Assembly (NCBI GenBank): GCA_949987565.1
Contig: OX465120.1
Span: 3,228,642 to 3,292,641, forward strand
DNA length: 64,000 nt
Origin: Luidia sarsii
Taxonomy: Eukaryota > Echinodermata > Asteroidea > Paxillosida > Luidiidae
Reading direction: 5' to 3'
This document shows, piece after piece, positions 10,608-21,800 of this stretch. The notes beneath the pieces are model-generated. The model made no database searches, was not told where the DNA came from, and worked only from the letters and a program-made list of their open reading frames with translations. The stretch's first letter is position 1; each line of letters opens with the position of its first letter. The position numbers and the translations under genes were made by a program.

Positions 10608-10924
10608 ATAACCCTAAGCCTCACCCTAACCCTAACCCTAACTCTAACCCTAACCCTAAACCTAACCCTAACACTAACCCTAACCCTAATTCCCCTAACC
10701 CTAACCCTAACCCTAACCCTAACCCTAACCCTAACCCTAACCCTAACCCTAACCTAACCCTAACCTAACCTAACCCTAACCCTAACCCTAACCCCTAACC
10801 CTAACCCTAACCTAACCCTAACCCTAACCCTAACCCTAACCCTAATTCCATAACCCTAACCCTAACCCTAACCCTAACCCTAACCCTAACCCTAACCCTA
10901 ATTCCATAACCCTAACCCTAACCC
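10608..10924. repeat. Interstitial (CCCTAA)n telomere-type array
   Basis: About 315 bp of CCCTAA repeats on the plus strand (TTAGGG on the minus). Variant units occur (CCTAA, CCCCTAA, and CCCTAATTCC repeated near 10690, 10845 and 10902). It starts with degenerate CCTAAGCCTCACCCTAACC and becomes more regular toward the assembly gap it abuts. TTAGGG is the ancestral metazoan telomere repeat. The regular spacing of the ATTCC variants argues for a genuine interstitial array rather than fresh telomerase product. Confidence 0.95.
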
Positions 10925-11124
10925 NNNNNNNNNNNNNNNNNNNNNNNNNNNNNNNNNNNNNNNNNNNNNNNNNNNNNNNNNNNNNNNNNNNNNNNNNNNN
11001 NNNNNNNNNNNNNNNNNNNNNNNNNNNNNNNNNNNNNNNNNNNNNNNNNNNNNNNNNNNNNNNNNNNNNNNNNNNNNNNNNNNNNNNNNNNNNNNNNNNN
11101 NNNNNNNNNNNNNNNNNNNNNNNN
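10925..11124. other. Assembly gap of 200 N
   Basis: Exactly 200 undetermined bases, a conventional placeholder length, immediately after the telomeric array. True distance and even adjacency of the two flanks are unknown. Channel exons 3 and 4 lie on the left side and exons 1 and 2 on the right. Confidence 0.99.
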
Positions 11125-11861
11125 TCTCCTTCGGGTGTTTGATATTATTTTGTTTGTGTGGGTGGGTTTTGTTGTCTTCTTAAACATGTTCGATAGTGCT
11201 GTCTGGGTGGGTTTAGCTTTGGGGATGAGGGATGGAGGATGGGGGATGGGGGATGGGAGAGGGGGGATTGGTGTAGACGGACAGGAGCGGGGATCGGGAA
11301 GCCAGCCGCCGCCTGGTTGGCGTCAGTAGGCCAACACGGGGCAGGTGATGCTGTTTCCGTCGCTCTCGCTAACCCCCTCTCCCCTCTCCCCTCGTCTCGT
11401 CCTCTCTGCCGTCCTGCCTCCTTCCCTCCCTCCCATCCCTCTCTCTCCTCTCTCTCCCGGATCACCCCCTACACCCCCCCCCCCCTTGGCTCAGGCAACG
11501 AACGGCGGGGCCAATTGCGCGTGTGGGCCGGAGTCCGTTGCCTTCTCCTCCCTCCCTTCTCGTCCCTTTCATCCACGGCTGTTGCTTGTCTCCTGAGAGG
11601 ACATTATTTCGTGACCATTGGCGGTCGTGATTATGCGAAAGAATTCAGTAGCATCTGCTTTACTTCATCCATTAAGATATTCAGCCATCCACACAACTGT
11701 GAAGGACAAAATATGGCTTAGTTTAATGCCCCGTTCATTTTTTTTTTACTAATTCATATACTTTCCTGATGAATTATTTAAATAAGAGAAGCGCCCTCTA
11801 GGTTCGGCTTTTCCCGTGCTTCCCTCATATCGATTCATGACGAAGATTGGTCAACACCCAT

Positions 11862-12505
11862 CACCCAACAACCACCAACCACCCAACAACCAATCAACCA
11901 ATCAACCAACAAACCAACCAATCAACCAACAAACCAACCAATCCGAACCAACAAACCAACCAACCAACCAGTCAACCCACGAACCAACCAATCAACCAAC
12001 CAATCAACCCACAAACGAACCAACCAACCAGTCAACCAACAAATCAACCAACCACCCAACAACCACCAACCACCCAACAACCAATCAACCAATCAACAAA
12101 TCAACCAACAAACCAACCAATAAACCAACAAACCAACCAATCAACCAACAAACCAACCAACCAATCAACCCACAAACGAACCAACCAACAAATCAACCAA
12201 CAAATCAACCAACCACACAACAACCACCAACCACCCAACAACCAATCAACCAATCAACCATTAAACCAACAAACCAACCAATCAACCAATCAACCAACAA
12301 ACCAACCAATCAACCAACAAACCAACCAATCAACCAACAAACCAATCAACCAACCAACCAATCAACCCATAAAACGAACCAACCAACAAATCAACCAACA
12401 AATCAACCAATCACCCGACAACCAATCAACCAATCAACCAATCAACCAACAAATCAACCAATCAACCAACCAACCACCCACCCACCCAACCAACCAACCA
12501 ATCTA
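11862..12505. repeat. AACC/AATC tandem array
   Basis: About 640 bp of CCAA, CCAATCAA and CCAACAAA units with embedded higher-order blocks (for example ACCACCCAACAACC recurring near 11875, 12050 and 12225). The Asn/Gln/Thr/Pro frames of more than 250 codons across it are repeat artefacts. Confidence 0.95.
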
Positions 12506-12639
12506 TCCATCCATCAATCCGTTCGTCCGCGTCTTTGTTTCGCTATCAAGTTCTCGTCCGCCGTGCGGATACGAAAGTCCAGACTTAGGCACCGATGACA
12601 TCCAACATTCTCCCAACGACGGGCAGAGTACACACTACC

Positions 12640-12705
12640 CGAAACGTTGAGTTGCCGACTCTTTTCAGAGCCACCCTCCTTGAAAGAGAAGTGTCACATG
12701 GTGCA
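12640..12705 (+). mobile_element. LINE-type 3'-end fragment (TTTTCAGAGCC family)
   Basis: Reads CCCGAAACGTTGAGTTGCCG, then CTCTTTTCAGAGCC and GAAAGAGAAG before a CATGGTG stub. The same order of motifs occurs at 62.2 kb. It is truncated downstream. Confidence 0.6.
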
Positions 12706-13189
12706 TAGAGCAATGAACTGGCTTGTAGACATTGGGCCGCCGACCGCAAACCATCCACAGAAAGTCCAGACTGCAAACAGCCGTCGCCTCTTCTTCTGCA
12801 TCCTCGCTATCAAAGTCTTTCCCAGTAAATAATTAGCTAGACTGACGAGGGACCGGCACATCAATCCCATATAAGCCACCGTGTTGATATAAGTCACCCC
12901 ACCTCCCCCTCACAGCCAAACACAGAAATCCACACAAGAGCCGTCTCTACGATTCGAAATTCAGTTTACCAACCCCCCCCCCACCGCGGCTCCAACCTAC
13001 CGAACCCACTCGCTGTCGGCCTAATCGATGGCAGATTTAATAGGAATTCTGCGATATCCACTCTAACTCCTCACCCCCTCCCTCTCATCCTCCCCACCGG
13101 CTAGGACATCAGCTCACGTCTGAGGTCAGACAATGGCGCGTTACGACGCACCTCCACGCCGCCTGCGGCCTTCGCCGGAGAGCACCGCG

Positions 13190-14545
13190 GGACAAATTCG
13201 TCTGGGGACCCCCCTCCCTCTCTCTATGAGGATCGCGTCCGCTACTAGTCGTGGGGCTTCCTCCTTTCCTTCCTTCTCCTTCCCTCCTTCTTCCTCGGTA
13301 TTATCCGTCTCTTCTTCCTGCTACTCTTCTCTTCTCTTTCCCTTTATCCTCCTCTTCTCATCTTCTTCTTCTTCCTCACCTCCCTCCCATTGTTCTCAGC
13401 CTATACCTCTTATTCTTATTCATCTACTTCCTCTATACCCTTCCTCTTCCTTCCCTCCTTCCTCCTCTGTATCGTCCACCTTTTCTTCCTGCTTCCCTCC
13501 CTTCTCTTTCCCTCCATCCTCCTTCCTCCTCTGTATCGTCCACCTCTTCCTTCTGCCTCTCTCCCTTCTCTTTCCCTCCATCCTCCTTCCGCCTCTGTAT
13601 CGTCCACCTCTTCCTTCTGCCTCTCTCCCTTCTCTTTCCCTCCATCCTCCTTCCTCCTCTGTATCGTCCACCTCTTCTTCCTGCTTCCCTCCCTTCTCTT
13701 TCCCTCCATCCTCCTTCTCCTCAATTCCTCATCTTCCTCTTCTTCCTCATCTCACTCCCATTGTTCTAATCCCGTACCTCTTCTTACCCAGCCACTTCCT
13801 CCTATCCTTCCTTCTCCGTCCCTTCCTCCTTTCCCTCCTCTTCATCGTCCTCATCTTCTTCTCCCTTCGCTTCCTCCCCTATCAGCTTCCTCCTACCCTC
13901 CCTTCCCTCCTAGCCTTCTCCTCTTCCTCCTTTTCCTCCTCTTCCTCTTCCTCATCTTCTTCTCCCTTCGCTTCCTCCCCTATCAGCTTTCTCCTACCCT
14001 CCCTTCCTTCCTAGCCTTCTCCTCTTCCTCCTTTTCCTCCTCTTCCTCTTCCTCATCTTCTTCTCCCTTCGCTTCCTCCCCTATTAGCTTCCTCCTACCC
14101 TGCCTTCCCTCCTAGGATTCTCCTTCCCTTCATCCTTTTCCTCCCTTTTCACTGTTTTCCACTGTTCCTCCTCATCATACTCCTATTCCTCCCCACCCTC
14201 CCTTTCCCCCTCATTTCAATACGCTTCCTCATATCCTTCCTTCTCCTTCTCTTCCTCCTCGTCCCTTCCCCAGTCTTCCTCATCAATCTCTTCTATCTCC
14301 TCCCTTCCCTCCCACACTCTTCATACCATTCCTGTTCCTACTACTTTACCCTTCATTCTACTCCTCTTCCTCCCCTTCATCTCCCCCTCCTCATCTTCTC
14401 ATTCCCCTACCTCTTCCACTCTTCATCTTCTTTCTCCCATAATCCTTCTCCTCATCATCGTTCCCCCTAACTCTTTCCCCTCCTCATCTCATTCCTCCGC
14501 TTCCATCTCAATCCCTCCTCCAACTCGCCTTCATACCTACCCCTT
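13190..14545. repeat. Pyrimidine-rich (TTCCTCC)n tract with higher-order repeats
   Basis: About 1.35 kb of nearly pure C/T on the plus strand. Embedded units of about 80 bp repeat near 13480-13710 and again at 13870-14100. In channel pre-mRNA (minus strand) this is a polypurine tract just downstream of exon 2. Ser/Pro/Leu frames here are artefacts. Confidence 0.95.
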
Positions 14546-14880
14546 GTCCGCTATTCCTCCCTCAACTCCAAGCGTTGAACAGAGCAAAGCCTTGCGGGGA
14601 AAACGATTTGGTCCAACAGCTATAACACTTACTGCACCTGAGGATTCACACCGTCTGTGGTTCTGAGAAGAGCATAGAGACTCAATGGTCGAGTTCGGGC
14701 GGCGTGTTCTTCACAACGCAAACCTCGTTCTCGCCCTCGAACCCACACGGAGACGACCCCAAAACGCTGCATTAGGACAACGATCACACAACCACCACAT
14801 AACCTCTCCTAAGGGAAATATGGCCGAAGCCTCGCCCGAGTCTAAGCCTTCATTTCGAGGAGGGGGAGGGGAAAACTCAC

Positions 14881-15796
14881 CCGTTCTGAGGGCGCTGTCT
14901 TCGCTTCGGAGACTGTTGGTGTCGTACTCGTTGGTGGACTGCGTGGAGTAGCCGCTGATGCTAGACGACGCCACGTGCTGACCCTGCGTCTTGAGCACGT
15001 CAGCCGCCCCGACGAGCGCCCTCTTGCGCTTCTTGGGCAGCTTCTGGCTGGCCTGCGCGTGCGTGTAGTACAGCGAGAAGTTGTTGACGATGACGGGGAT
15101 GGGCAGGGCAAGCGTGAGCACGCCGATGATGGCCGTGCAGGCGCCGATAATGCGGCCCAGCCAGGAGCGGGGCACCACGTCGCCGTAGCCCACCGTGGTG
15201 ATGGTCACCACCACCCACCAGAAGCCGACGGGGATGTCGGTGAACTTGTTCTGCTCGCCCTCGGCGATGGTCCAGCGCTCGGCGTAGTAGATCAGGCTGG
15301 CCGAGACGAGGGTGACCAGCGTGACGAAGACGATCATGAGCAGGAGCTCCTTGGCGCTGGCCCTCACCGTGTGCACCAGGATCTTGAGGCCGCTCAGGTG
15401 GCGGGCCAGCTTGAAGATGCGGAAGATGCGGACGATGCGGAGGAAGCTGAGGAAGTCGCCCACGTACAGCGAGGAGTCCGTGCCGCCGTTCACGCGCTCG
15501 CCCAGCTCCACGTAGAAGGGAATGACGGCGGCGATGTCGATGACGTTCTCCACGGTCACGAAGAAGCGCACCTTGTTCGGGCAGAAGGCCAGGCGGACGA
15601 GCAGCTCCACGGTGAAGAAGGTCACGCACACGCTCTCCACGATGAAGAGGGCCAGGTCCGGCTCGATGGCCGACGAGGCGGCGGCGCCGGCGGCGGCGGC
15701 CGCTGTGCCGTTGATCTTGCGGAAGTTCTCCATCGTCTCCAGGCAGAAGGTGGTGATGGAGAGGACCACGAAGAGGAGAGAGACGAAAGCGAACAG
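14881..15796 (-). CDS. Shaw-like: Shaw/Kv3-type voltage-gated K+ channel, coding exon 2 (S1-S6, pore)
   Basis: Encodes the membrane core of a delayed-rectifier-type K+ channel of the plasma membrane. Within the spliced 745-residue protein: S1 from about 309 (SLLFVVLSITTFCLE), S2 about 356-380, S3 about 388-403, S4 about 426-441 (RIVRIFRIFKLARH), S5 from about 459, the filter TVGYGD at 509-514 and the S6 hinge PIPV at 540-543. The SGLKIL..RASAKEL linker after S4 is typical of invertebrate Shaw. The minus-strand acceptor is CCCCCTCAG (15797) in phase 0 and the donor is GTGAGT (14875-14880) in phase 1. S4 has five basic residues in the three-residue rhythm, one step shorter than Shaker/Kv3.1 but one longer than Drosophila Shaw as I recall them. 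The S1-S2 loop holds an Ala/Gly run and one NGT glycosylation sequon. A 278-codon frame on the opposite strand is a shadow. Confidence 0.97.
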
Positions 15797-16024
15797 CTGA
15801 GGGGGAATTGAGGAAGAAAAAAAAAGAAACAAAGTCAGGCGAAAGTTTATACCAAAACTTTAACAATATATTCTCTTGCCATTTCTGTCTTTGAGAAAGG
15901 TCCCGCTATCTAAGAATCAGAGCGCAAACTAGGTCGTCTAAATTCTTAAGAGATCAAGCGTTTTATTTAGTAGGACCTTCCAAAAAGGAAAAAAAGACAG
16001 GGGCGAAGTAAACCTACGGAGAAA

Positions 16025-16058
16025 GGACATACTAGGGTCGAAACGTCGGGCACTGTAC
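16025..16058 (+). mobile_element. LINE-type 3'-end fragment (TCGAAACGTCGGGC)
   Basis: CATACTAGGGTCGAAACGTCGGGC resembles in outline the hairpin-plus-GAAACGTC signature of the copies at 18.8, 32.0 and 54.0 kb. A related GAGAAAGGTCCCGCTA lies at about 15893, so one copy seems to be interrupted here. Confidence 0.45.
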
Positions 16059-16145
16059 AATTTCGACCAAAGGTTATACACAAAATTGCTCACTGCATGA
16101 CCGAAATGCGAATTTGGAAACTTCAGATGACCTAAAACAACGATT

Positions 16146-17358
16146 TGTCAGCCTTGGCCCGCAGTCTACCGGCCATAGGGATGGAGGCTCATGTCTTGCT
16201 TCAGACTAGTCACCCCCTCCCAGTTCTATTTGTCAGCCTTGGCTGGCAGTCTACGGCCAATAGGGGATGGAGGCTCATGTCTTGCTTCAGACTAGCCACC
16301 CCTCCCAGTTCTATTTGTCAGCCTTGGCTGGCAGTCTACCGCCAATAGGGATGAAGGCTTATACCTTGCTTCAGACTAGCCACCCCTCCCAGTTCTATTT
16401 ATCAGCCTTGACTGGCAGTCTACCGCCAATAGGGATCGAGGCTTATACCTTGCTTCAGACTAGTCACCCCTCCCAGTTCTATTTATCAGCCTTGGCTGGC
16501 AGTCTACCACAAATAGGGATGAAGGCTTATACCTTGCTTCAGACTAGCCACCCCTCCCAGTTCTATTCATCAGCCTTGACTGGCAGTCTACCGCCAACAG
16601 GGATCGAGGCTTATACCTTGCTTCAGACTAGTCACCCCTCCCAGTTCTATTTATCAGCCTTGACTGGCAGTCTACCGCCAATTGGGATCGAGGCTTATAC
16701 CTTGCTTCGGACTAGTCATCCCCTCCCAGTTCTATTTGTCAGCCTTGGCTGGCAGTCTACCGCCAATAGGGATGGAGGCTCATACCTTGCTTCAGACCAG
16801 TCACTCCCTCTCAGTTCTATTTTTCAGCCTTGGCTGGCAGTCTACCACCAATAGGGATGGAGGCTCATGCCTTGCTTCAGACCAGACACTCCCTCTCAGT
16901 TCTATTTGTCAGCCTAGGCTGGCAGTCTACCGCCAATAGGGGATGGAGGCTCATGCCTTGCTTCAGACTAGTCACTCCCTCCCAGTTCTATTTGTCAGCC
17001 TTGGCTGGCAGTCTACCACCAATAGGGGATGGAGGCTCATGCCTTGCTTCAGACTAGTCACCCCTCCCAGTTCTATTTATTAGCCTTGGCTGGCAGTCTA
17101 CCGCCAATAGGGATGGAGGCTTATGCCTTGCTTCAGACTAGAAACCCCTCCCAGTTCTATCTGTCTGCCTTGGCTGGCAGTCTACCGCCAATAGGGATGA
17201 AGGCTCATACCTTGCTTCAGACTAGCCACCCCTCTCAGTTCTATTTATCAGTCTTGACTGGCAGTCTACCGCCAATAGGGATGGAGGCTCATGCCTTGCT
17301 TCAGACTAGTCACCCCTCCCATTTCTATTTATCAGCCTTGGCTGGCAGTCTACCACCA
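16146..17358. repeat. 84-bp minisatellite, about 15 copies
   Basis: Head-to-tail units of about 84 bp containing CAGCCTTGGCTGGCAGTCTA, CCGCCAATAGGGATGGAGGC, CTTGCTTCAGACTAGTCA and CCCCTCCCAGTTCTATTT. Unit variants alternate (GGTTGGC/GACTGGC, CTCATGC/CTTATAC), hinting at a two-unit higher-order pattern. Because 84 = 28 codons, frames of up to about 200 codons stay open until 1-bp length variants (GGGG, CCCCC) shift them. No start context, splice site or domain supports coding. Confidence 0.95.
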
Positions 17359-17359
17359 A

Positions 17360-18239
17360 AAGATGAACATCTTCATCAGACTAGTCCGGGTTGGTCTAGG
17401 CAGACTACCACCGCTGGCGTAGACATTGGTATCATGGCCCGACTCAGGTCAGCTCTAATTAATACAGCTCACACCATTATTAAGGAAAACGCATGGCTGG
17501 TTCTAATCATAGGTTGCTTGTCCTTTCCTCAAAGATCCAACAATCTTTGGGGGTTACCAGCGAAACAAAAGAGTACTGTTGATTTCAATACGATATCCCG
17601 AGTGGTTCCCGCGCCCCATCGACCTAATTATATACATAATATTGAACGAAAGTCGAGTTGCAATAATAAGCCTCAATTGATGCCGTAATGAGATGTGGGC
17701 ATATAGGCATCGTGATGGACGCTCAGTGGCTACGACCGGGTACAGCGCACGACAATACGGGAAGTGGCTCATGGGAAGCTAGCCATAGTGGCTTTCACGT
17801 AGACGCACGTACAACCTCCAATCGTCGCCCCAATCGTCATCGACAGTTGAAGGCCTATACACATTGCACGCACGCCACATTTTACACATGTTTTTTTGAC
17901 CAGGCACGAGGCTCAGAGGTAGAAGGCTTCTACAAATTAATGTACAGAGTAGTCGGGTACGTAAGCCGTTAATTAGCCTACTTTGCAGCCAACGAGATGC
18001 GTCTGTGCACAGACTTCCACTCCCGAGAATCGATTCCCGGGTATCGATTCTCGCCCAGAGTCGATTACGTTCGCTCTCCCACGCCCCGTCTATCGTGTCG
18101 TTCTAATGAGGCGTCTCCCAGTGTGTGTGCTACACTATGGCAGCGAAAGACAGTGCGGGTTTCGGCAAGGATCTACCAGATCTGTGAGAGAAACATCAAT
18201 GGATACAAGGACGGGGGCCGATTTCACAGAGCCGCTTAA
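17360..18239. other. Intron sequence, nothing recognised
   Basis: Mixed sequence between the 84-bp array and the first TTAA element. Small frames occur on both strands but none with support. Confidence 0.4.
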
Positions 18240-18508
18240 AGGCCCTATACGACATTGGTAAATGTCAAGTGAGTGCCACAGTTTGTGTGTTAAACCATTA
18301 TTAACATTCCAAAAAAGAAACCCAACGAATATTTCAGCTCAAATGGTAATCTGAGAAAGTAGACCAGAAGAGGCACACAAAAAACCGTCACGGTTTTCGC
18401 ACCGTTCTCTAGTGTAAGAAATAGTTTATTACTCGCGAGTAATAAACTATATGTCGATGTTTGAGTGAAGATTTTCTCGAAAAGTGCAGCATTCCAGACC
18501 GTAAGATT
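18240..18508 (-). mobile_element. TTAA-flanked element, subfamily 2, 3'-truncated copy
   Basis: Left end AGGCCCTATACGACATTGGT follows TTAA (18236-18239). The body matches 33455-33718 in inverse orientation, including the palindrome around ACTCGCGAGT and the string AACGGTGCGAAAACCGTGACGG. It diverges after about 18508, so the right end is missing. It lacks the 183-bp insertion present in the 33-kb copy and so serves as an empty-site reference. Confidence 0.75.
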
Positions 18509-18554
18509 TCAACATGAGGATTCGGTGTACAAAGAAGTCTTCTTGCGAATCGTC

Positions 18555-18820
18555 CAAGACGTTCCCAGTTGTGTGTTCACTCCCTCAATTCTCTCTTTCA
18601 ACCTTTTCCTTGGATGCCCCCCTTCTACTACCTGATGCCTACCCAAACCCCTGCCCTTCCCTTTGATCCCACCCTACCAGCTATCCCCTTTGTCCTCTGT
18701 CTGTCATCCACGTCCCTTTTACTCTCCCCCTCCTATTTCGTTTGTCCCTGTCATTCTGCCAATGAGAAAAGGTCCTGCTAGGATCGAAACGTCAGGCTCT
18801 CCTAATGGTTGATATCCGCT
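18555..18820 (+). mobile_element. LINE-type 3' end (GGTCCTGCTAGGATC family)
   Basis: C/T-rich stretch TTGTGTGTTCACTCC..CCCTTTGATCCCACC..GTCATTCTGCC followed by AAAGGTCCTGCTAGGATCGAAACGTCAGGC (about 18768-18797). The same order is seen at 31740-31980. The TCCT-GCT-AGGA segment can form a small hairpin just before GAAACGTC, a common arrangement at LINE 3' ends. Family not identified. Confidence 0.65.
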
Positions 18821-19345
18821 TGTTGGGGTCATTTCTAGTCAGTAAGCAGTTTGCAACATTTGTTGACATGATTACATGTACTGTAGTAAGTTCCCAATCA
18901 GTTTGTTCACATTTTCCTCTCATACAGAGTGCATAATAGATTCTTAGATATTCTTATACATGATTACAACCGTCATTTTCACTGCGGTGTCGGGTTCTTT
19001 CATGAATATTTCAACGGCAAAACGGCTCGAACGAAAGTAGCTGAAATAGACGTCGGGTGCATTATGCGATCCAGACCGGCCATAAGGAAGTAGGGGCAGA
19101 TGAGCACGATACATAATATTGTTAATGTGCATCATTTCATCCGTCATTTTGTGGATGAATTATGGCGGGAATAACAATGAAGCCATTGACGTCACGTACG
19201 TGTAGCAGGTGACACCCCCCCCAAAAAAAAAAAAAAAATTAAAAAAATGGACTGACGGGGGTCAGGCGGGAGCGTTATGGATCCGTGCGTGAGGCCACCG
19301 CTATTAAAATATCGGTGCAGCGGAAAAGATCACAGGCAACACTAA

Positions 19346-19931
19346 AACCCCTGCACAACATTGGTATTAAGATCGAGAAACAGAAATGTTCACAGATTTA
19401 CATGAAACTTAGGTCTCTTGTCAAAAAGATCATCGGTTGAGTGCCGGTTGAATTCATCCGACCGATAAAATTTCCCCCTGTGGAAAGCCGATTGTACTTG
19501 ACTCTGGGGTGAAAAATTCACGATGGCTATCCGGTGGAAACGACATCGGACGGGTCAAATCATCCGATACCCAACCGATGATCTTTTTGACAAGAGGCCT
19601 TATACAGTTTGAAGATGGTTATAGTAGAAACCTCGCACTTAAATATTTCTAACCAAAATGATGTTTTTTTCGAGGACGGAGTAAATAAAATAGTTTACGT
19701 CTCACCTAGGGGTGAGACGTAAACTATTTTAAACGATCTTAACTATTTTTCGGAACAATTCGTTGAATGCTGCATTTTCGCGAAACAAACGAAGCGGTTT
19801 TTCACGATTTTCTCGAGACTTGGTTGGCGGATTGAGCTGAAATTTTCACCGGTGTGCTATTTCATGCATATGTTGGATCAGACAACGTATGGATGTTATT
19901 CGTTGACCTCGACCAATGTTGTGTTATCCCT
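19346..19931 (+). mobile_element. TTAA-flanked element, subfamily 1, copy A (interrupted)
   Basis: Left AACCCCTGCACAACATTGGT and right CCAATGTTGTG..CCCT are inverted ends; the right flank is TTAA and the left a degenerate CTAA. The body matches the copies at 22821 and 31619. It is interrupted at 19411 by a 188-bp Harbinger-like element. Internally it has a perfect palindrome around CACCTAGGGGTG (about 19687-19728). Confidence 0.8.
19412..19599. mobile_element. Harbinger-like MITE nested in TTAA element
   Basis: Ends GGTCTCTTGTCAAAAAGATC and its near-perfect inverse, flanked by TTA on both sides (19409-19411 and 19600-19602). The uninterrupted paralogue at 31.6 kb reads AACTTATACAG across the same point with a single TTA, proving the insertion and its 3-bp duplication. 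A TTA duplication plus GG-starting ends fits PIF/Harbinger MITEs. Confidence 0.85.
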
Positions 19932-20044
19932 TTAATGGGTCTCTGCAATCTATTGATTCAAACTAATTTTTTTCTGTCATCTTGGGATCTGAAGTGTACA
20001 AACCTTATTGGCAAGCTTCATTTTCTTAGTGGAGTCAGAAATTA

Positions 20045-20234
20045 GGCTTCTTGTCAAAAAGATCATCGGTTGGGTATCGGATGATTTGACCCGTCCGATG
20101 TCGTTTCCATCGGATACCCATCGTGAATTTTTCACCCCAGATAGTCCAGTACAATCGGCTTTCTACCGGGGGAAATGTTATCGGTCGGATGAATTCAACC
20201 GGCACTCAACCGATGATCTTTTTGACAAGAGACC
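20045..20234. mobile_element. Harbinger-like MITE, copy 2
   Basis: 190 bp beginning GGCTTCTTGTCAAAAAGATC, with inverse end GACAAGAGACC and TTA duplications at 20042-20044 and 20235-20237. Roughly the reverse complement of the 19412 copy. Confidence 0.85.
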
Positions 20235-20237
20235 TTA

Positions 20238-20847
20238 GTCATCTTCAAAAATATCCTTATACAAAATGAGGGCGCTGTTCTAAGGTCATGTCGGGATCCC
20301 ACAGTTTAAAAAAACATACGAAAAACATTAACTTTCAAAATGAAAATTAATCCCTCTGGATTGGGTTTTGACGAAAAACGTCGACCGTACAAAATCCTCG
20401 AAGCTCGTCTTCATGCGTTCGTTGAGTTCGGCTTCGTTCGGCATATTTCAACGGCCGCCTGAAGTTGCGTTCGGTCAATTTCGAAACAATTTTTCCCCGT
20501 GGCACCAATTCAAAGTGACACTCCGCTTAATTTCGCTCCATTTCGTTGCGCTTAATTAAATTCTGTCTAGTATCGACCCTCTACTTGTTACATAATAATC
20601 TTCTTTTTTGGGGGGCGTGAAAGCCTACATTAATTTCGTACAATTGATTTTTCCCGCCCTTCTTGGAAGGCTAGTCCTCGCAATTAAACAATGCTGGAAA
20701 ACATTAACTAACATTATTGTTGGCAAACATGCGTCAACGCATGAACTGAAACACGATATTATTGATCAGTGACAGACCGCGTGTTGATTGTGCTGATAAT
20801 AACCAAGTATGATCTGAACGACATTTCTAAAAAAAAAAAAAAAATAT
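20238..20847. other. Intron sequence, nothing recognised
   Basis: AT-rich stretch without recognised elements, ending in a run of about 17 A next to MITE copy 5. Confidence 0.4.
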
Positions 20848-21087
20848 GTGACCCGGCACAACGACATGAAGAATATCCCACCAAAACACTTTTTGAGTAA
20901 ACAACGCTTGAAGTTAAAGTATCTTCACAATTCGATTACAAATCAAAAAAAAATTCGGACATTTTAAGAATTAGAGGATATTATATTTTGATATCATTTG
21001 AAAGCTTATGGTATACTCTTTCACATCATTAGAGAACCTCAAAATCTCAAAAGTGGGGTTCTTCTTCGTTATGCTGTGCCGGGTCAC
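20848..21087 (-). mobile_element. GTGACCC-ended MITE, copy 5 (short form)
   Basis: 240 bp in inverse orientation, GTGACCCGGCACAACGACATG to GCTGTGCCGGGTCAC. The left flank is ATAT and the right ATAA, so the 4-bp duplication has probably picked up one substitution. Confidence 0.83.
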
Positions 21088-21487
21088 ATAATGGTTTGGT
21101 AAAAATCGACCTTGCCCAAAACTTTTGTCTAAGACTCTTACAGTGTATCGTGGCTTAAGGTTTACTTTTGTTTCCTTGTTTTTTTGCTTCTAAATTTCTT
21201 CGCTCTTTTTTTTGAGTTTGATATCTTCTTAATGTGTCTGGGTTTTTTTAAAGAGTAGAATGGCGTGTCGATCCTAGCAGGATCTTTCTCAAAGGCCGAA
21301 TCCGTCAGCATAAAATTATACGAGATAGGACCTACGTCAAGCCTATACCCTTTTCTAAAATAGTATTGAGCAGGTTGCAATATTTTGTGTGTGTCTATAT
21401 CACCTTTTTGAAATTGTTTATTCTAAATCGATTTTCCGGTCCCAATTGGTAACCTCCGTCCCTGCCAAGGCTATCCGATGCGAAAAG

Positions 21488-21800
21488 AAGAAGAAGAAGA
21501 AGAAGAAGAAGACTTTTTTTTACTTTTCAAATGGAAACTTTAAAGCAATCCAGAAGAAGAAGAAGAAGAGAATAGGAGAGAATAGGAGAGAAATCATATG
21601 TATAATAGCGAAACATATATGAGAGATGTTTTGTAATACAAAATATAGTCAGTTAAAGGGGAGTTGTCAAAGTAAAGTAATCGAAAATAAACCGGTGATG
21701 CGACAGATCTTTCCAGGAGCAGAGGTATAACACCATGTCTCGCTTACGCGAGCTGCTAATCCTAAGAAAGAAAGTCACGATGGTTTAATTTTCATTAGAC
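21488..21800 (-). mobile_element. (TTC)n-tailed retroelement copies, minus strand
   Basis: A GAA tract at 21488-21512 precedes TTTTCAAATGGAAACTTTAA (a severely truncated end). A second GAA stretch and a longer body follow, matching 37240-37420 on the opposite strand. That body contains CCATGTCTCGCTTACGCGAG (21735-21754), the inverse of the CTCGC..GCGAGACATGG hairpin motif. Confidence 0.75.

Noticed and set aside
10608..10924. True chromosome end
   Set aside because: Sequence continues beyond the gap and gene phases match across it; variant units suggest an old interstitial array, though a misjoin is still possible.
11816..12650. Asn/Gln/Thr/Pro frames of about 260 codons
   Set aside because: Pure consequence of the CCAA/CCAATC array; two overlapping frames give equivalent low-complexity peptides.
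14975..15811. 278-codon frame antisense to channel exon 2
   Set aside because: Shadow of a GC-rich coding exon; no domain, and the minus strand encodes an unmistakable channel core with splice sites.
16146..17358. CRISPR-like array
   Set aside because: Units are contiguous tandem repeats with no unique spacers, in an animal intron.
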